A stretch of 37,868 bases of DNA from Branchiostoma floridae (lineage: Eukaryota; Chordata; Leptocardii; Amphioxiformes; Branchiostomatidae), in the NCBI RefSeq assembly GCF_000003815.2, contig NC_049988.1, positions 15,784,553 through 15,822,420 on the forward strand. Direction: 5' to 3'. The notes below the pieces were generated by a model. The model was not told the DNA's origin. It was given only the letters and a program-made list of their open reading frames with translations, and made no database searches. Position 1 is the first letter of the stretch; each line of letters begins with the position of its first letter. A program made the translations under genes and the position numbers. Below are positions 33,401 through 36,786 of this stretch, piece by piece.

Positions 33401-36400
33401 AAGTTCTGATGAATTTTCCTTGTGTAAAGGCATTAGTGGGATAATAATGAAGGAATATGGACCCTGGATGTCTTAATCATGGATGAAATCATTATCTCCA
33501 AGAACTTAATGACTTTATTAAGTCTATATATGTAAATCATCCATCATGTCAGTCAAGTGCATCCCATATAATATCAAAACAATCATTTGACTAAAAAAAT
33601 GCTACAATAAAAGTGAACTCAATCAGTTCATACTGTCACAGTTTGTCATCTTAATTTTTCTGATACAAAACTACTACTTGGGATTTTGAAATGACGAGCT
33701 GAGAAGCAGCAACAATACTACTTTTTTTTCATTTCTAAATAAACTGTCAACTTAAATCAAGTCCTGGGCAGACACATTGCTATCTGATCCAATTTTCCAA
33801 TAAGCATGATGGAAGCCTCCTACTGGTACATGATGCAGTGCGTCATGCTACCTGTGTCCCACCCACGCAGTCATGCAGGATTACGTCAGGACCAGTCTCG
33901 TTTGTCAACCTTGGGGAGATTCTCATTAGCTTTTATTGATTCAGGGCTCGAAATACCACCTCGCATATGCAGGTTAGTGTAGGTAAAATTGGAGCTGTGC
34001 AGGCATTTCTGGTGCCTACCTGCACCTAACCTGCACTGGTCCATGTAGTGAGTTTTATATATAAATGTCATTTGATGTAGGTGTATGTGGATTGTTATAA
34101 GCTGCATTGAATGTTACCACCTATAAAATAGTATAAAGTATAAAAGAAAAAAATAACAATGGTTCCTGAACAATTTTAGTATGATCCGTACTTCTTCAGT
34201 AAAGAGTGGTACAGGTAGAATTTGTCTGGTGCAGGTAACTTTCAATGTTACCTGCACCAGTGCAGGTATTCAGAAAAAAGAATTTCGAGCCCTGTGATTC
34301 TATCCTCCAAAGGACAGGAGGAGAGAGTCTGGCTGCTGTGAAGTGGGAGTTGTCTTACTGAGATGTTCAAGATTCAAGATGACTTCATTAGTTCGTCGCA
34401 GTTATAACACTGAATTAAAAACCAATGTACAAACTAAGGTAATAAGATACGCCAAATACATGTAGCAATTACTCAAGCAACTGGATATGATTTTGGAAAC
34501 GTTAGCATATCCAGTTGCTTGAGTAATTGAGTAATAATTCTATACTTTAAACAAAGGAGGTTATACATAATAATTTGTGATGAGCAATAGGAATTTGTGA
34601 TCTAGAATATCATAATTACAACCAAAAAACACAATATCGCAATTAGCAATATGGGTTTGTTTGCCTCGCAACATCTATTCCCAGGGCTGTTACACATTAT
34701 TGGATTTTACTTAAGATATGCTGCTGAATGTACGTAAATCAATGATTCAATGTCATTTTAAATTTGTGTGGGCCTTTAATCTATGATTGCAGAAAAGCTG
34801 TATGTTACCGGCTGATATATGAATTCTATACGATAGGATTTGATACGATCTGACAACATATCTTGCCTGAGGATGTAAGAATTACTAAGTAATTTTTAGT
34901 AAATAGGAGTTGAGGCAAAAATACTGAAGGCAATGAAGTGTGATCAAGTAAGGGGGAGAAGATTTGTCTGGTAAGAAATGGAAGATGCTCATACAAATTA
35001 AAATACACACATGTCTGGTGACTGGATCATCTGTTATACACTAAGTTGGTGAAGTATTTTGGAGTAATGTGAGGGGATGAATAGACGGCATTTTGTGAAA
35101 CACAGTATATAGTGAGTATAAGCTTACATCAAAATGTTGGTAAAAATTAGAAGGGTACATGAAGGATTACTATAACTTCTCCATGTTATAGTATACAGCT
35201 TGTACAGTAGTAGTGTTTAGAGAACTCAGACACACTATTGCCAGACAAGTGCGGAAATTGATGTGACTAAGATGAGAGTTATTTGGCACAAGTCTCTTGA
35301 ATGCAGTTGTAACATTTCTACATATGGTTGCAAAATGTATGTGGTCAATGACTCTATCACAGTGGTGTGGCTATTAGCATCTCTACTTCTGAAGGCTTCT
35401 ACTATAAATGTATTATTAAAGTTAACTGCATTGTGTGGCGTAATGGTTATACTTATAGTGCTTGCCAGTCAAGGTATTACAGGTTCAAACCCCATGCCCA
35501 GATGCTGTAGCATTGGAAATGGCACACGCAACAGATTTCCAAAATGAGTACATAGCTAAATCTGCTAGGGACACTTTTCAGATGCCACATTAATTACCCG
35601 GTACTAGGAATTCACATGTTTGAGGAGAGACACACCTCTATCAAGCATGTTAAAGATCATCATACTTAATAACAAAAGGTTTGAGTCTGTTCACATTTCA
35701 TATGTCGTACATGTATTAGTACTGCGTTTTGAGCCCTAAAGCCCAATGAGGTGTAGCATAGAATATCATAATGAAGAAGAAGAATAATTTCTACCACACT
35801 TGAATGTAATAAATTCCACTTCTGAGATTGATTTAAACTTTGGATCTAGTAGTAGACGAAGCGGCGAATCCGTTAACCAAAGAAATGAATTGGTGTGGCC
35901 AAATAGATGTAAAAATTAGTATTTTAATGGATGTAAAAAAAAAAAAAAAATCTACCTCCCCGGATTCGAACCGGGTGCATTGGTTTAGAATGCGTAAACT
36001 TTACCACTACGCTAGTGCGAACATGTTGAAGAAATGCCTGTTTTAACAGGTATAGAAATGTTTGGCATGGATTGAACAGGTCCGTTCATCTCAACATCAC
36101 AACGGCGACTACACTGGCCAGAAGGCATTTTGCGACTGCAAGTCGCAAAATGCAAAAAATATATAATAGTTTCATGAGGGAATTCCAAATTGAATGGAAC
36201 AGTGCCAAGAGTCAAGTTGCAACTGCAAAGTGCAAGAGACAAAATAATCATGAGATTGTTGTGATCATATAAAAACCAGTCATTCTTAAATCAACTCTGT
36301 TGGTGAATAAGCCCAATACCCACCTAAATGATTTGAGTGCTAGGATATCTTACACTAATATCTGTAGATAGACTTCTTGGGCATATTCAAACTAACTTTT

Positions 36401-36786
36401 AACAGACACTTGTTGTAATTCTCTACAGAGTAGAGTAGAGTAGAGTAGAGTAGAGTAGAGTAGAGACAATCAAACTACGGTCGAAAATATAAGAATCCGT
36501 GCAAACAGCTGTTTCTTAAAGCAAGCCCTGATAGCACACATCTCAGTGGGCGAAGTATTGTCTTCATTTTGTTCACAAGGGAATTATAATAACACATTAA
36601 AATGTGATGTTTATGTTGTCTGTGTTAACGCCCCCCTCCCTCTTTAGAACCCCCTCCCAACTTGTGCCATTCTAAAACTTCATATCTCACCGATTCTCCT
36701 TTCGATGGTGAAGCACCTGACAGCAACCTGTTCACCGGAGACTTCCCCGCCTCTTCCTCTATCTTGTTTTTCAATTTCCGGAACAT
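3317..36786 (-). CDS. GOLGA4: Golgin subfamily A member 4 homologue (golgin-245), 23 exons, 3' end not reached
   Basis: This is a trans-Golgi coiled-coil tether. In the family, the C-terminal GRIP domain binds ARL1 on the trans-Golgi and the long rod captures endosome-derived carriers. Coding segments in transcript order: 36786-36691, 32265-32143, 29940-29830, 28607-28542, 27004-26783, 26358-26311, 25354-25298, 20120-20022, 19715-19637, 19160-18985, 18262-18134, 17606-17547(?), 16037-15946, 15188-15039, 14760-14644, 13993-13952, 13337-13201, 12672-12408, 11906-10035, 7753-5558, 5192-4978, 4566-3885, 3430-3317. They total about 2,380 residues. The N-terminus and the blocks in exons 5 to 11 follow vertebrate GOLGA4 closely as I remember it. 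The rest is heptad-rich Q/E/K coiled coil. Phases join at all borders except exon 12/13. No GRIP domain is visible, so the true end lies beyond position 1 or in unrecognised exons. Confidence 0.92.
3431..3884. other. Golgin intron 22
   Basis: Intron sequence with several TACATGT/ATATAT stretches (3600-3720). No exon or transposon ends seen. Confidence 0.6.
3885..4566 (-). CDS. GOLGA4: Golgin exon 22 (six 20-26-residue coiled-coil repeats)
   Basis: CTCTTAG acceptor and GTTAAG|GTAGGA donor. One base completes an Arg codon, then 227 codons. After LESDRKSLLVDLQSKLDDKE comes a run of six repeats of the type IAELQAKLQQAEESLQSKEE with QQN/QET linkers, then a Gly/Pro-containing linker (ASVQGAAPPEAGGNS) and a final helix LVEKLRNQLEQTEKTLEEVK. 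The repeats are similar at DNA level, pointing to recent tandem growth. Confidence 0.92.
4567..4977. other. Golgin intron 21
   Basis: Ordinary AT-rich intron between two confirmed exons. Nothing further recognised. Confidence 0.7.
4978..5192 (-). CDS. GOLGA4: Golgin exon 21
   Basis: ATTTGTAG acceptor and GGCAG|GTTAGT donor, 71 codons plus two bases. GKSNLADLKKKAEQRIAQVK then KALQEQLQDKDKMLQQLQE, the closest match in the window to AELKRKAEQKIAAIKKQLLS of vertebrate GOLGA4. It is a third copy of the KKKAEQ(K/R)I module also seen in exon 20. Confidence 0.9.
5193..5557. other. Golgin intron 20
   Basis: Intron between exons 20 and 21. The open frame of exon 20 reads through its first 120 bases by chance. 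No other signal. Confidence 0.7.
5558..7753 (-). CDS. GOLGA4: Golgin exon 20 (giant coiled-coil exon, 732 codons)
   Basis: TGTTGCAG acceptor and GAAAAG|GTATTT donor, 2,196 bp, phase 0, open throughout. It starts LQETVQQMQASMEQLREEHS and ends EALQTQAVELEEK. A module of the type KTRLGELKKKAEQKIAMTQN resembles AKLAELKRKAEQKIAAIKKQ of vertebrate GOLGA4, and a related module (LTKLKEKAEHRLGEFQSKVK) lies earlier in the exon. All coiled coil with no enzymatic domain. The vertebrate gene also has a giant central exon, so the exon architecture supports orthology. Confidence 0.93.
8091..8760. repeat. Internal ~200-bp tandem repeat of the Harbinger-like element (four copies)
   Basis: A block starting GTCTGCCAGCAAAATAT, then a GAAANGGCGTTTCAGAG piece, then TCAAGATTTCAAAATTNTNC, starts near 8091, 8297, 8501 and 8690 with a period of about 190-206 bp. 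Copies 1 and 3 are most alike. The fourth is shortened. Confidence 0.7.
9112..9182. repeat. Three tandem copies of a 24-bp unit
   Basis: CTTCTATAAAGCAAATATTTA, CTCTATGAAGCAGATATTTA and CTCTATTAAGCAGATATTTT follow one another inside the Harbinger-like element. Minisatellite-type repeat. Confidence 0.8.
9474..10034. other. Golgin intron 19, part next to exon 19
   Basis: Holds a duplicated copy of the exon 19 donor region (see 9761-9840). Otherwise no feature. Confidence 0.6.
9761..9840 (-). pseudogene. Decayed duplicate of the 3' end and donor of golgin exon 19
   Basis: Plus-strand CATACCTTGTTGCATGCTCA at 9780 and following matches the exon 19 border CATACCTTGTTTGCATGCTCA at 10030 with a one-base deletion. 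It goes on AGCCTTTATACTTATAGCTTCCAC versus AGCCTTCAGAGCTTCCAC. The intron side also matches (GACACAAACTTTTGATGCAT versus GGCACAAAATTTTTATCCAT). Offset about 250 bp. The copy is frameshifted, so it is a relic. Confidence 0.72.
10035..11906 (-). CDS. GOLGA4: Golgin exon 19 (giant coiled-coil exon, 624 codons)
   Basis: ATTGTAG acceptor and AACAAG|GTATGG donor, phase 0 at both ends, open throughout. It starts KTSEHQQQIAEKDETCKKSS and ends QHADAVEALKAEHANK. Repeated elements are visible: REQL..SLQEKETEI, FETRIRELTQKYEAA and LLRTKEEEFSQQ(I/L) occur several times, and EAEWQQ(K/R)VE occurs twice, indicating growth by internal duplication. The whole segment is heptad-type coiled coil rich in Glu, Gln and Lys. 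In GOLGA4 this rod spans the space between the Golgi anchor and the vesicle-binding end. Confidence 0.93.
11907..12407. other. Golgin intron 18
   Basis: Intron between exons 18 and 19. No repeats or exons recognised. Confidence 0.65.
12408..12672 (-). CDS. GOLGA4: Golgin exon 18
   Basis: CCTGTAG acceptor and CAACAG|GTCAGG donor, 265 bp (one completing base plus 88 codons). It contains two related modules, VAQLKEAHQKELTERGTEM and MTQLRENHQKELAGLQGAL, and ends QRVQELETRIQQ. Coiled coil. Confidence 0.9.
12673..13200. other. Golgin intron 17
   Basis: Contains a short (CACA/CAGA) stretch near 12820 and nothing else I can name. Confidence 0.65.
13201..13337 (-). CDS. GOLGA4: Golgin exon 17
   Basis: The polypyrimidine (TTTG)n tract and TTTAG acceptor, with CATAA|GTAAGG donor, enclose 45 codons plus two bases. 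ITSNLETMGKQQLESLTQKH then EAELQETIDTIQQWETRQKE. The two left-over A bases are completed by the first base of exon 18 to Lys. Confidence 0.85.
13640..13951. repeat. Triplicated donor-proximal intron segment of golgin exon 16
   Basis: The motif GATTCCTTAGAG(T/C)ATCA, followed by AAGACAGC(G/A)G(A/T)AGT, starts near 13650, 13801 and 13899. The third copy abuts the GT donor of exon 16. The first two reproduce the donor flank (reading GACACTT and GATACTACT where the real site reads GTACTACC), but no exon 16 coding sequence follows them. Copies are about 150 and 98 bp apart. Confidence 0.75.
13952..13993 (-). CDS. GOLGA4: Golgin exon 16 (micro-exon, 14 codons)
   Basis: GTGCCAG acceptor and GAGGAG|GTACTA donor enclose LLEAVARREEEVEE, phase 0. 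The intron sequence just past its donor is triplicated (see the repeat at 13640-13951). Confidence 0.75.
13994..14643. other. Golgin intron 15
   Basis: AT-rich intron. No exon or transposon ends recognised. Confidence 0.65.
14644..14760 (-). CDS. GOLGA4: Golgin exon 15
   Basis: CCTTCCAG acceptor and GAAGAA|GTAAGA donor, 39 codons, phase 0. GQLLETQRAEWEARLAELA then TKKDKQLQDVLGSKESEIEE, continuous coiled coil. The pattern QEW/AEW..L repeats that of exon 14 (EWQAKLSA, EWEARLAE), suggesting an old internal duplication. Confidence 0.85.
15039..15188 (-). CDS. GOLGA4: Golgin exon 14
   Basis: CCTTACAG acceptor and GCTAAG|GTGAGTG donor, 50 codons, phase 0. NNKTNGSVEQSSGG linker is followed by coiled coil LEEQLLQKDQEWQAKLSARE and QELQQQLEAK. 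Confidence 0.85.
15406..15759. mobile_element. Fold-back DNA element with TTAA target duplication (Kolobok- or piggyBac-type MITE)
   Basis: Two long inverted arms of about 165 bp, beginning AGGC(C/A)ACCTAAGCAATATTA, surround a short centre. Arm landmarks GTGGAAATATTCTGAATAAG, ATTGACATCTA, ACATTTACATCAT and GTTAAAAACGG are repeated in inverse order on the right. TTAA lies directly outside both ends (15402-15405, 15760-15763). No ORF. TTAA duplication is known for piggyBac and Kolobok elements. The AGG terminus cannot separate them with certainty. Confidence 0.85.
15946..16037 (-). CDS. GOLGA4: Golgin exon 13
   Basis: The GAGCAG|GTAATG donor is clear. Two acceptors nine bases apart (TCCTGTAG, exon from 16037; TTCTGCAG, exon from 16028) give the same frame and both need one base from the exon before. 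The product is (S)AELGKSSGGEKGRDKEVSEL then KARLKELEQ. Reading it in phase 0 meets a TAG at once. Confidence 0.72.
16038..17546. other. Golgin intron 12 (possible missed exon)
   Basis: A direct repeat TAGCAGCCTACAAAGAAA occurs at 16374 and 16411. The phase mismatch between exons 12 and 13 would be solved by an extra exon of length 3n+1 here, but I could not find a credible coiled-coil segment with splice sites. Confidence 0.5.
17547..17606 (-). CDS. GOLGA4: Golgin exon 12, donor unclear
   Basis: GTTGAAG acceptor, then NLEAKDKEIKLLKTELRAQK, an in-phase coiled coil like LEMKEEEIAQLRSRI of the family. Right after CAAAAG the sequence is ATAGGG, where a GTAGGG donor would be expected. A phase-0 end would also put exon 13 out of frame, since it needs one extra base. 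The 3' border is therefore uncertain: a mutated donor, a sequencing error, a missed exon or a non-canonical site. Confidence 0.6.
17607..18133. other. Golgin intron 11 with TA microsatellite
   Basis: Contains an (AT)n run followed by GTGTGT at about 17933-17955. No gene seen. Confidence 0.7.
18134..18262 (-). CDS. GOLGA4: Golgin exon 11
   Basis: TTCCCCAG acceptor and CTGCAG|GTGGGA donor, 43 codons, phase 0. LDGQLQDARHLIEQLESS matches LITQLRDAKNLIEQLEQD of vertebrate GOLGA4. Then SRALSSQHQDLLQ. Confidence 0.92.
18345..18504. mobile_element. Fold-back element, TIR TAGCCTCTACCAGGCT, near 9-bp duplication
   Basis: Perfect inverted ends TAGCCTCTACCAGGCT / AGCCTGGTAGAGGCTA, extending imperfectly into TCGTGGAT / ATCCACGG. 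Flanks GACAAAATT (18336-18344) and GACAAAATG (18505-18513) agree at 8 of 9 positions. No ORF in 160 bp. Lies in golgin intron 10. Confidence 0.8.
18985..19160 (-). CDS. GOLGA4: Golgin exon 10
   Basis: TTCTGCAG acceptor and CTACAG|GTGGGG donor. Two bases complete the Glu codon split by exon 9, then 58 codons. Core: EKVRRLEDLLNKCKDMIKNN, then KERTAQLTSEKEKLATELE. It corresponds to QRVKRQENLLKRCKETIQSH...LLTSEKEAL in vertebrate GOLGA4. Coiled coil throughout. Confidence 0.92.
19161..19636. other. Golgin intron 9
   Basis: Intron sequence with no recognised features. Confidence 0.65.
19637..19715 (-). CDS. GOLGA4: Golgin exon 9
   Basis: TTTGTCAG acceptor and CTGTTG|GTGAGG donor, 79 bp, leaving one base over (phase 1). 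VRLLKQGNLENAAEGSANAK then GDGDTV continues the family's VSLLKQRL... It is a short non-helical hinge rich in Gly, Asn and Asp between coiled-coil blocks. Confidence 0.87.
20022..20120 (-). CDS. GOLGA4: Golgin exon 8
   Basis: TTTTTCAG acceptor and ACACAG|GTCGGT donor enclose 33 codons. DQQAKRHLEEEFRFNLEEKD then ELIGVLQTQ follows DQQAKKHLQEEF...LEEKDQYISVLQTQ of the vertebrate protein. The 5.2-kb intron before it holds the nested LRR receptor gene. Confidence 0.92.
20121..22493. other. Golgin intron 7, upstream flank of the nested LRR gene
   Basis: Carries likely 5' non-coding exon candidates of the LRR gene on the plus strand. A donor AACAG|GTATGACTTTCAGCACT lies at 22071, and an acceptor TTTTGAACAG at 22488 sits five bases before the ATG. 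The similar strings ACTCAG|GTATGACTGGTCAGC (20984) and GGG|GTATGACTCGTCAC (about 21138) suggest the leader exon was duplicated. A fold-back element occupies 21199-21406. Confidence 0.5.
21199..21406. mobile_element. Fold-back element with perfect 9-bp target duplication
   Basis: Ends TACCCTGGGAGCCA and TGGCCCCCTGGGTA are inverted with two mismatches. An inner inverted pair GAGTTTAAGC / GCTTAAACTC lies within. ATGTGCTTC flanks it on both sides (21190-21198 and 21407-21415). It has no ORF and is CpG-rich. The termini resemble those of the element at 29597. Confidence 0.82.
22494..24353 (+). CDS. Leucine-rich repeat type I transmembrane receptor (nested gene)
   Basis: Uninterrupted 619-codon frame. 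Residues 1-24 form a signal peptide (MLVLLLIVL core). 25-50 are a Cys-containing LRRNT (CSSSCSSVCDC). 51-290 are ten 24-residue LRRs of the type LxxLxLSxNxLTNLxADxFEGLGN. 291-350 are an LRRCT (NPWQCDC, later C..C). 351 to about 468 are a Ser/Thr-rich, probably O-glycosylated stalk. About 470-496 are a membrane span (FLSGFLGVVAGLFLLGIVLF), followed by YKRR stop-transfer and a tail of about 120 residues. The tail has EYNNV (YxN, a Grb2-SH2-type site), PSLPHR (PxxPxR, class II SH3 ligand), and YYQNE and QYELL. No TIR domain, so it is not a Toll-like receptor. It lies on the opposite strand inside a golgin intron. Lancelets have very many such LRR proteins, so ligand and role are unknown. Confidence 0.93.
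   Translation: MSNKVQRMLVLLLIVLKETELTAACSSSCSSVCDCSGLGLSSVPQDLPSNITTLSLANNNLSTIGQYDFSRYMSLEILDLKENHISLIHDSAFHNLTILTEMDLRQNQLTILSADIFEALGNLKTLYLSYNKLTNLSTDTFEGVPNLQHLSIYSNQLTRFPANIFVGFGNLRYLYLSSNNLTNLSADMFEGLGNLQYLSLYSNQLTRLPAGIFVGLGNLTTLYLSSNKFTNLTADIFEGLGNLKNLYLNSNQLINLPADMFVDLSNLQKFHIQKDQLTSLSAEVFDILAAIETVRIEDNPWQCDCRMLPFKQKMNGSYAFENEIICAGPGNFTGKSLLHDVNPEDLTCEPTTTAHSTLLTSYPILQMQTSTSMSPASPSDSTSSLSMVHTSSPLSPFTTGKSTSTLPTVLTTNADSTSDLSEATTSSDQSKQTLAITASSSTAVASTSLDREHFQSTMTESNAAPSSEAFSLTVFLSGFLGVVAGLFLLGIVLFTWYMYKRRTSNPLAGPNPSVVFRNTNTTASVTINAHDQTMHDTSHTNEAEYNNVHVLGMQSGRPHTRTGHGENLYSVERGYPRKVPPPSLPHRNEAGQQVYYQNESVQAHGADTTDNQYELLKWK
24354..25297 (+). other. 3' flank of the LRR gene with decayed C-terminal duplicates
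   Basis: The region after the TAA holds at least one duplicate of the gene's end (24597-24629 and following) and possibly a second around 24895. AATAAA at 25122-25127 is a plausible polyadenylation signal for the LRR transcript, just before golgin exon 7 on the other strand. Confidence 0.6.
24597..24700 (+). pseudogene. Decayed tandem copy of the LRR receptor C-terminus
   Basis: GAT ATA ACA AAT CAA CAT GAA CCT CTG AAG TGA reads DITNQHEPLK-stop, versus DTTDNQYELLKWK-stop at the true end (24312-24353). The following 3' UTR also matches: TTTGTGACTATGGTTTTACA versus CTTGTGACAGTTTTATGATG, then GAACTTACTTGTGATTCATA versus GAACTAGATTGTTTGTGATT. Period 285 bp. Confidence 0.75.
25298..25354 (-). CDS. 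GOLGA4: Golgin exon 7 (19 codons)
   Basis: CCACTAG acceptor and AGAGAG|GTGAGC donor enclose NTLTEAQDKSLRRISEMRE, very close to LSQSQDKSLRRIAELRE of vertebrate GOLGA4. It is too short for ordinary ORF calling and is recognised by homology and splice sites. Phase 0. Confidence 0.9.
25355..26310. other. Golgin intron 6
   Basis: AT-rich intron. No exon, tRNA or clear transposon end found. Confidence 0.65.
26311..26358 (-). CDS. GOLGA4: Golgin exon 6 (16 codons)
   Basis: TCTTCAG acceptor and ATCAAG|GTATGA donor enclose MASAYRDQEKEKEKIK. This corresponds to VTAYQMLQREKKKLQ directly after YRGKYSEL in vertebrate GOLGA4. Phase 0 at both ends. Confidence 0.85.
26359..26782. other. Golgin intron 5 with a dispersed repeat copy
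   Basis: Positions about 26662-26726 carry a diverged copy of the AAGCAACTGGATATGATTTT family described at 34438. Nothing else seen. Confidence 0.6.
26783..27004 (-). CDS. GOLGA4: Golgin exon 5 (start of coiled coil)
   Basis: CAACAG acceptor and AACGAG|GTAAGA donor enclose 74 codons, phase 0. It contains PLPRTESRESINSLAG, then SDAESDLDSEAS, and the hallmark MNKEELYRRFKEMEKMM followed by TAYRGKYNE. The last part matches LNKEQLIQRLRRMERSL and SYRGKYSEL of vertebrate GOLGA4. This is one of the strongest pieces of evidence for the gene's identity. GC content is well above the surrounding introns. Confidence 0.93.
27053..28130. mobile_element. Probable non-autonomous DNA element, ends GTAACGGG / CCCGTTAC
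   Basis: The left end GTAACGGGAGGTGCCCCAAC, then ACGGTAC, faces a right end whose complement begins GTAACGGGGGCCGCCCTAAG, then ACGGT. The inverted match is imperfect but long. CGGTACGCTTTTT occurs twice inside (27075, 27312). I see no ORF and no clean target duplication. Left and right flanks together resemble one unit of the AGTCAAACCTGTACAAGTGACC repeat found next to it, suggesting insertion into that repeat. Confidence 0.55.
28150..28415. repeat. Tandem repeat, 57-65-bp units (CAGTCAAACCTGTACAAGTGAC)
   Basis: Units start near 28183, 28240 and 28305 with a partial unit before them. Each has ACAGTCAAACCTGTA, then GACCANCTCTACATAAGGAC and a CCAxTG piece. The block ends in GGTCACTTTTTGGTGGGCCG and ATGAATCCT. 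A related copy lies at 29482-29588. Confidence 0.8.
28542..28607 (-). CDS. GOLGA4: Golgin exon 4 (small, phase 0)
   Basis: ACCTCAG acceptor and GAAAAG|GTAAC donor enclose 22 codons (MRASDVDSDAEHSAQSTPQP then EK). The acidic DVDSDAE piece recalls SDMDSEAEDL of vertebrate GOLGA4. As a symmetric phase-0 exon it could be skipped without a frameshift. Confidence 0.75.
28608..29481. other. Golgin intron 3, first part
   Basis: Contains a short CACA microsatellite near 28862 and no recognised gene. Confidence 0.6.
29482..29588. repeat. Single diverged copy of the CAGTCAAACCTGTACAAG repeat
   Basis: TAGTCAAAGCTGTACAAGTG, then ACTACCTCTACATTAGGACT and CACTTTTTGGTGG..TTAGACAG, parallel the block at 28305-28415, including the AGAATCCT end. 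It is directly followed by the fold-back element at 29597, which may have inserted into it. Confidence 0.7.
29597..29706. mobile_element. Nearly palindromic fold-back element with 9-bp target duplication
   Basis: Arms TAGCCTGGTATCCAGCCATA and the complement of its right end (TGGCCTAGTATCCAGCCACA) continue through ATATAGCTCC and GTCTCTTCTCTCCTCTTCG to a tiny TAATT loop. The whole 110 bp can form one hairpin. GTCTATTGT lies on both sides (29588-29596, 29707-29715). Confidence 0.88.
29830..29940 (-). CDS. GOLGA4: Golgin exon 3
   Basis: CTGTCCAG acceptor and CATAAG|GTCAG donor enclose 37 codons, phase 0 on both sides. It begins SDKAPAADGSMRSAALDLL and ends SYMLPPHK. I see no catalytic motif. It belongs to the unstructured N-terminal region. 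Confidence 0.78.
29941..30738. other. Golgin intron 2, part next to exon 3
   Basis: No gene or repeat ends recognised. Stretches of ACATGTA are frequent. Confidence 0.6.
30739..31891. mobile_element. pogo/Tigger-like (Tc1/mariner) non-autonomous element
   Basis: Ends CAGTGGATTCC and GGATTCCACTG (one internal mismatch against CAGTGGAATCC) are flanked by TA on both sides (30737-30738, 31892-31893). Subterminal sequence with repeated TTGGATAATTCGGGTAATCG-type strings is characteristic of pogo/Tigger ends. No transposase remains. The 1,153-bp interior is CpG-rich between about 31050 and 31720 and includes a short open frame (31489-31692) without recognisable similarity. Confidence 0.8.
31973..32031. 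repeat. Dispersed repeat copy (AAGCAACTNGATATGATTTTGG)
   Basis: CCAAGTAATAAAATACTCCA, AATAGCAGTTATACTCAAGC and AACTTGATATGATTTTGG match copies at 26662 and 34438. Confidence 0.7.
32143..32265 (-). CDS. GOLGA4: Golgin exon 2
   Basis: It lies between CCAG acceptor and CTACCAAG|GTAGGC donor: 41 codons, phase 0 at both ends. The product (DSPSHTPPASVNAAS... ending TPRRLDQTPTK) is Pro/Ser/Thr-rich and predicted disordered. This matches the low-complexity linker between the N-terminal motif and the coiled coil in GOLGA4. CpG-rich compared with flanking introns. Confidence 0.82.
32266..33941. other. Golgin intron 1, part next to exon 2
   Basis: No exon recognised. A CpG-containing patch at 32780-32880 (AGCGGCATAGTGCCCCAACG) looks unlike its surroundings and may be a transposon relic, but I could not find its ends. 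Confidence 0.5.
33942..34294. mobile_element. hAT-like fold-back element (CAGGGCTCGAAAT ends)
   Basis: Inverted ends CAGGGCTCGAAAT / ATTTCGAGCCCTG, with inner GTGCAGGTAAC/GTTACCTGCAC motifs and GCAGGTTAG/CTAACCTGC. CAGGG ends are typical of hAT elements. Only TGATT (5 bp) repeats at both flanks (33937-33941, 34295-34299), not the 8 bp expected. 353 bp, no ORF. Confidence 0.78.
34438..34536. repeat. Dispersed repeat copy forming a perfect hairpin
   Basis: CAATTACTCAAGCAACTGGA (then TATG, 34466-34489) and its exact complement at 34506-34529 flank a 16-base loop. The left arm continues the family seen at 26662 and 31973 (TAATAAGATACGCCAAATA...). Confidence 0.82.
34537..35427. other. Golgin intron 1, middle part
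   Basis: No gene, tRNA or readable transposon ends seen. Confidence 0.6.
35428..35790 (+). mobile_element. tRNA-headed SINE
   Basis: The head begins GCATTGTGTGGCGTAATGG (A box TGGCGTAATGG) and has B box AGGTTCAAACCCC at about 35481-35493, with normal A-B spacing and a TTGCCAG loop as in tRNA-Gly(GCC). An unrelated body follows. The tail, GCGTTTTGAGCCC..., then AATATCATAATGAAGAAGAAG, is of the LINE-derived type. A place in the Deu-SINE group known from lancelets is possible but not shown. Confidence 0.6.
35951..36020 (-). repeat. tRNA-like sequence (pseudogene or SINE head)
   Basis: On the minus strand TAGCGTAGTGG fits the A box and CCCGG-TTCGAAT-CCGGG makes a perfect T arm, followed by a run of 15 or more T that could end Pol III transcription. 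Acceptor-stem halves (TTCGCAC and GAGGTAG) do not pair, and the anticodon arm cannot be folded without overlapping the D arm. A functional tRNA is therefore unlikely. Confidence 0.45.
36127..36155. repeat. Short perfect hairpin
   Basis: GCATTTTGCGACT and AGTCGCAAAATGC are separated by three bases. No T-run follows in either direction. Function unknown. Confidence 0.6.
36427..36466. repeat. (AGAGT)n microsatellite
   Basis: Seven to eight perfect copies of the pentanucleotide AGAGT. Likely length-variable between individuals. Confidence 0.95.
36691..36786 (-). CDS. GOLGA4: Golgin exon 1 (start codon, N-terminal Golgi-golgin motif)
   Basis: ATG at 36786-36784 opens MFRKLKNKIEEEAGKSPVNR, and the exon ends in ASPSKGES at a GTGAGATATG donor. 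It encodes 32 codons and ends in phase 0. The start resembles MFKKLKQKI of vertebrate GOLGA4. In TGN golgins this short basic, amphipathic N-terminus is the part that captures vesicles (family knowledge). The S-P-V/S-K-G-E-S stretch is like the Ser-rich repeats near the vertebrate N-terminus. The start is chosen by this similarity and by the head-to-head promoter just upstream. Confidence 0.9.

Noticed and set aside
35263-35547. Plus-strand 94-codon frame
   Set aside because: It overlaps the tRNA head of a SINE and has no family signature.
35951-36020. Functional tRNA gene
   Set aside because: The T arm, A box and T-run are good, but acceptor halves do not pair and the anticodon arm collides with the D arm. 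Kept only as a tRNA-like relic.
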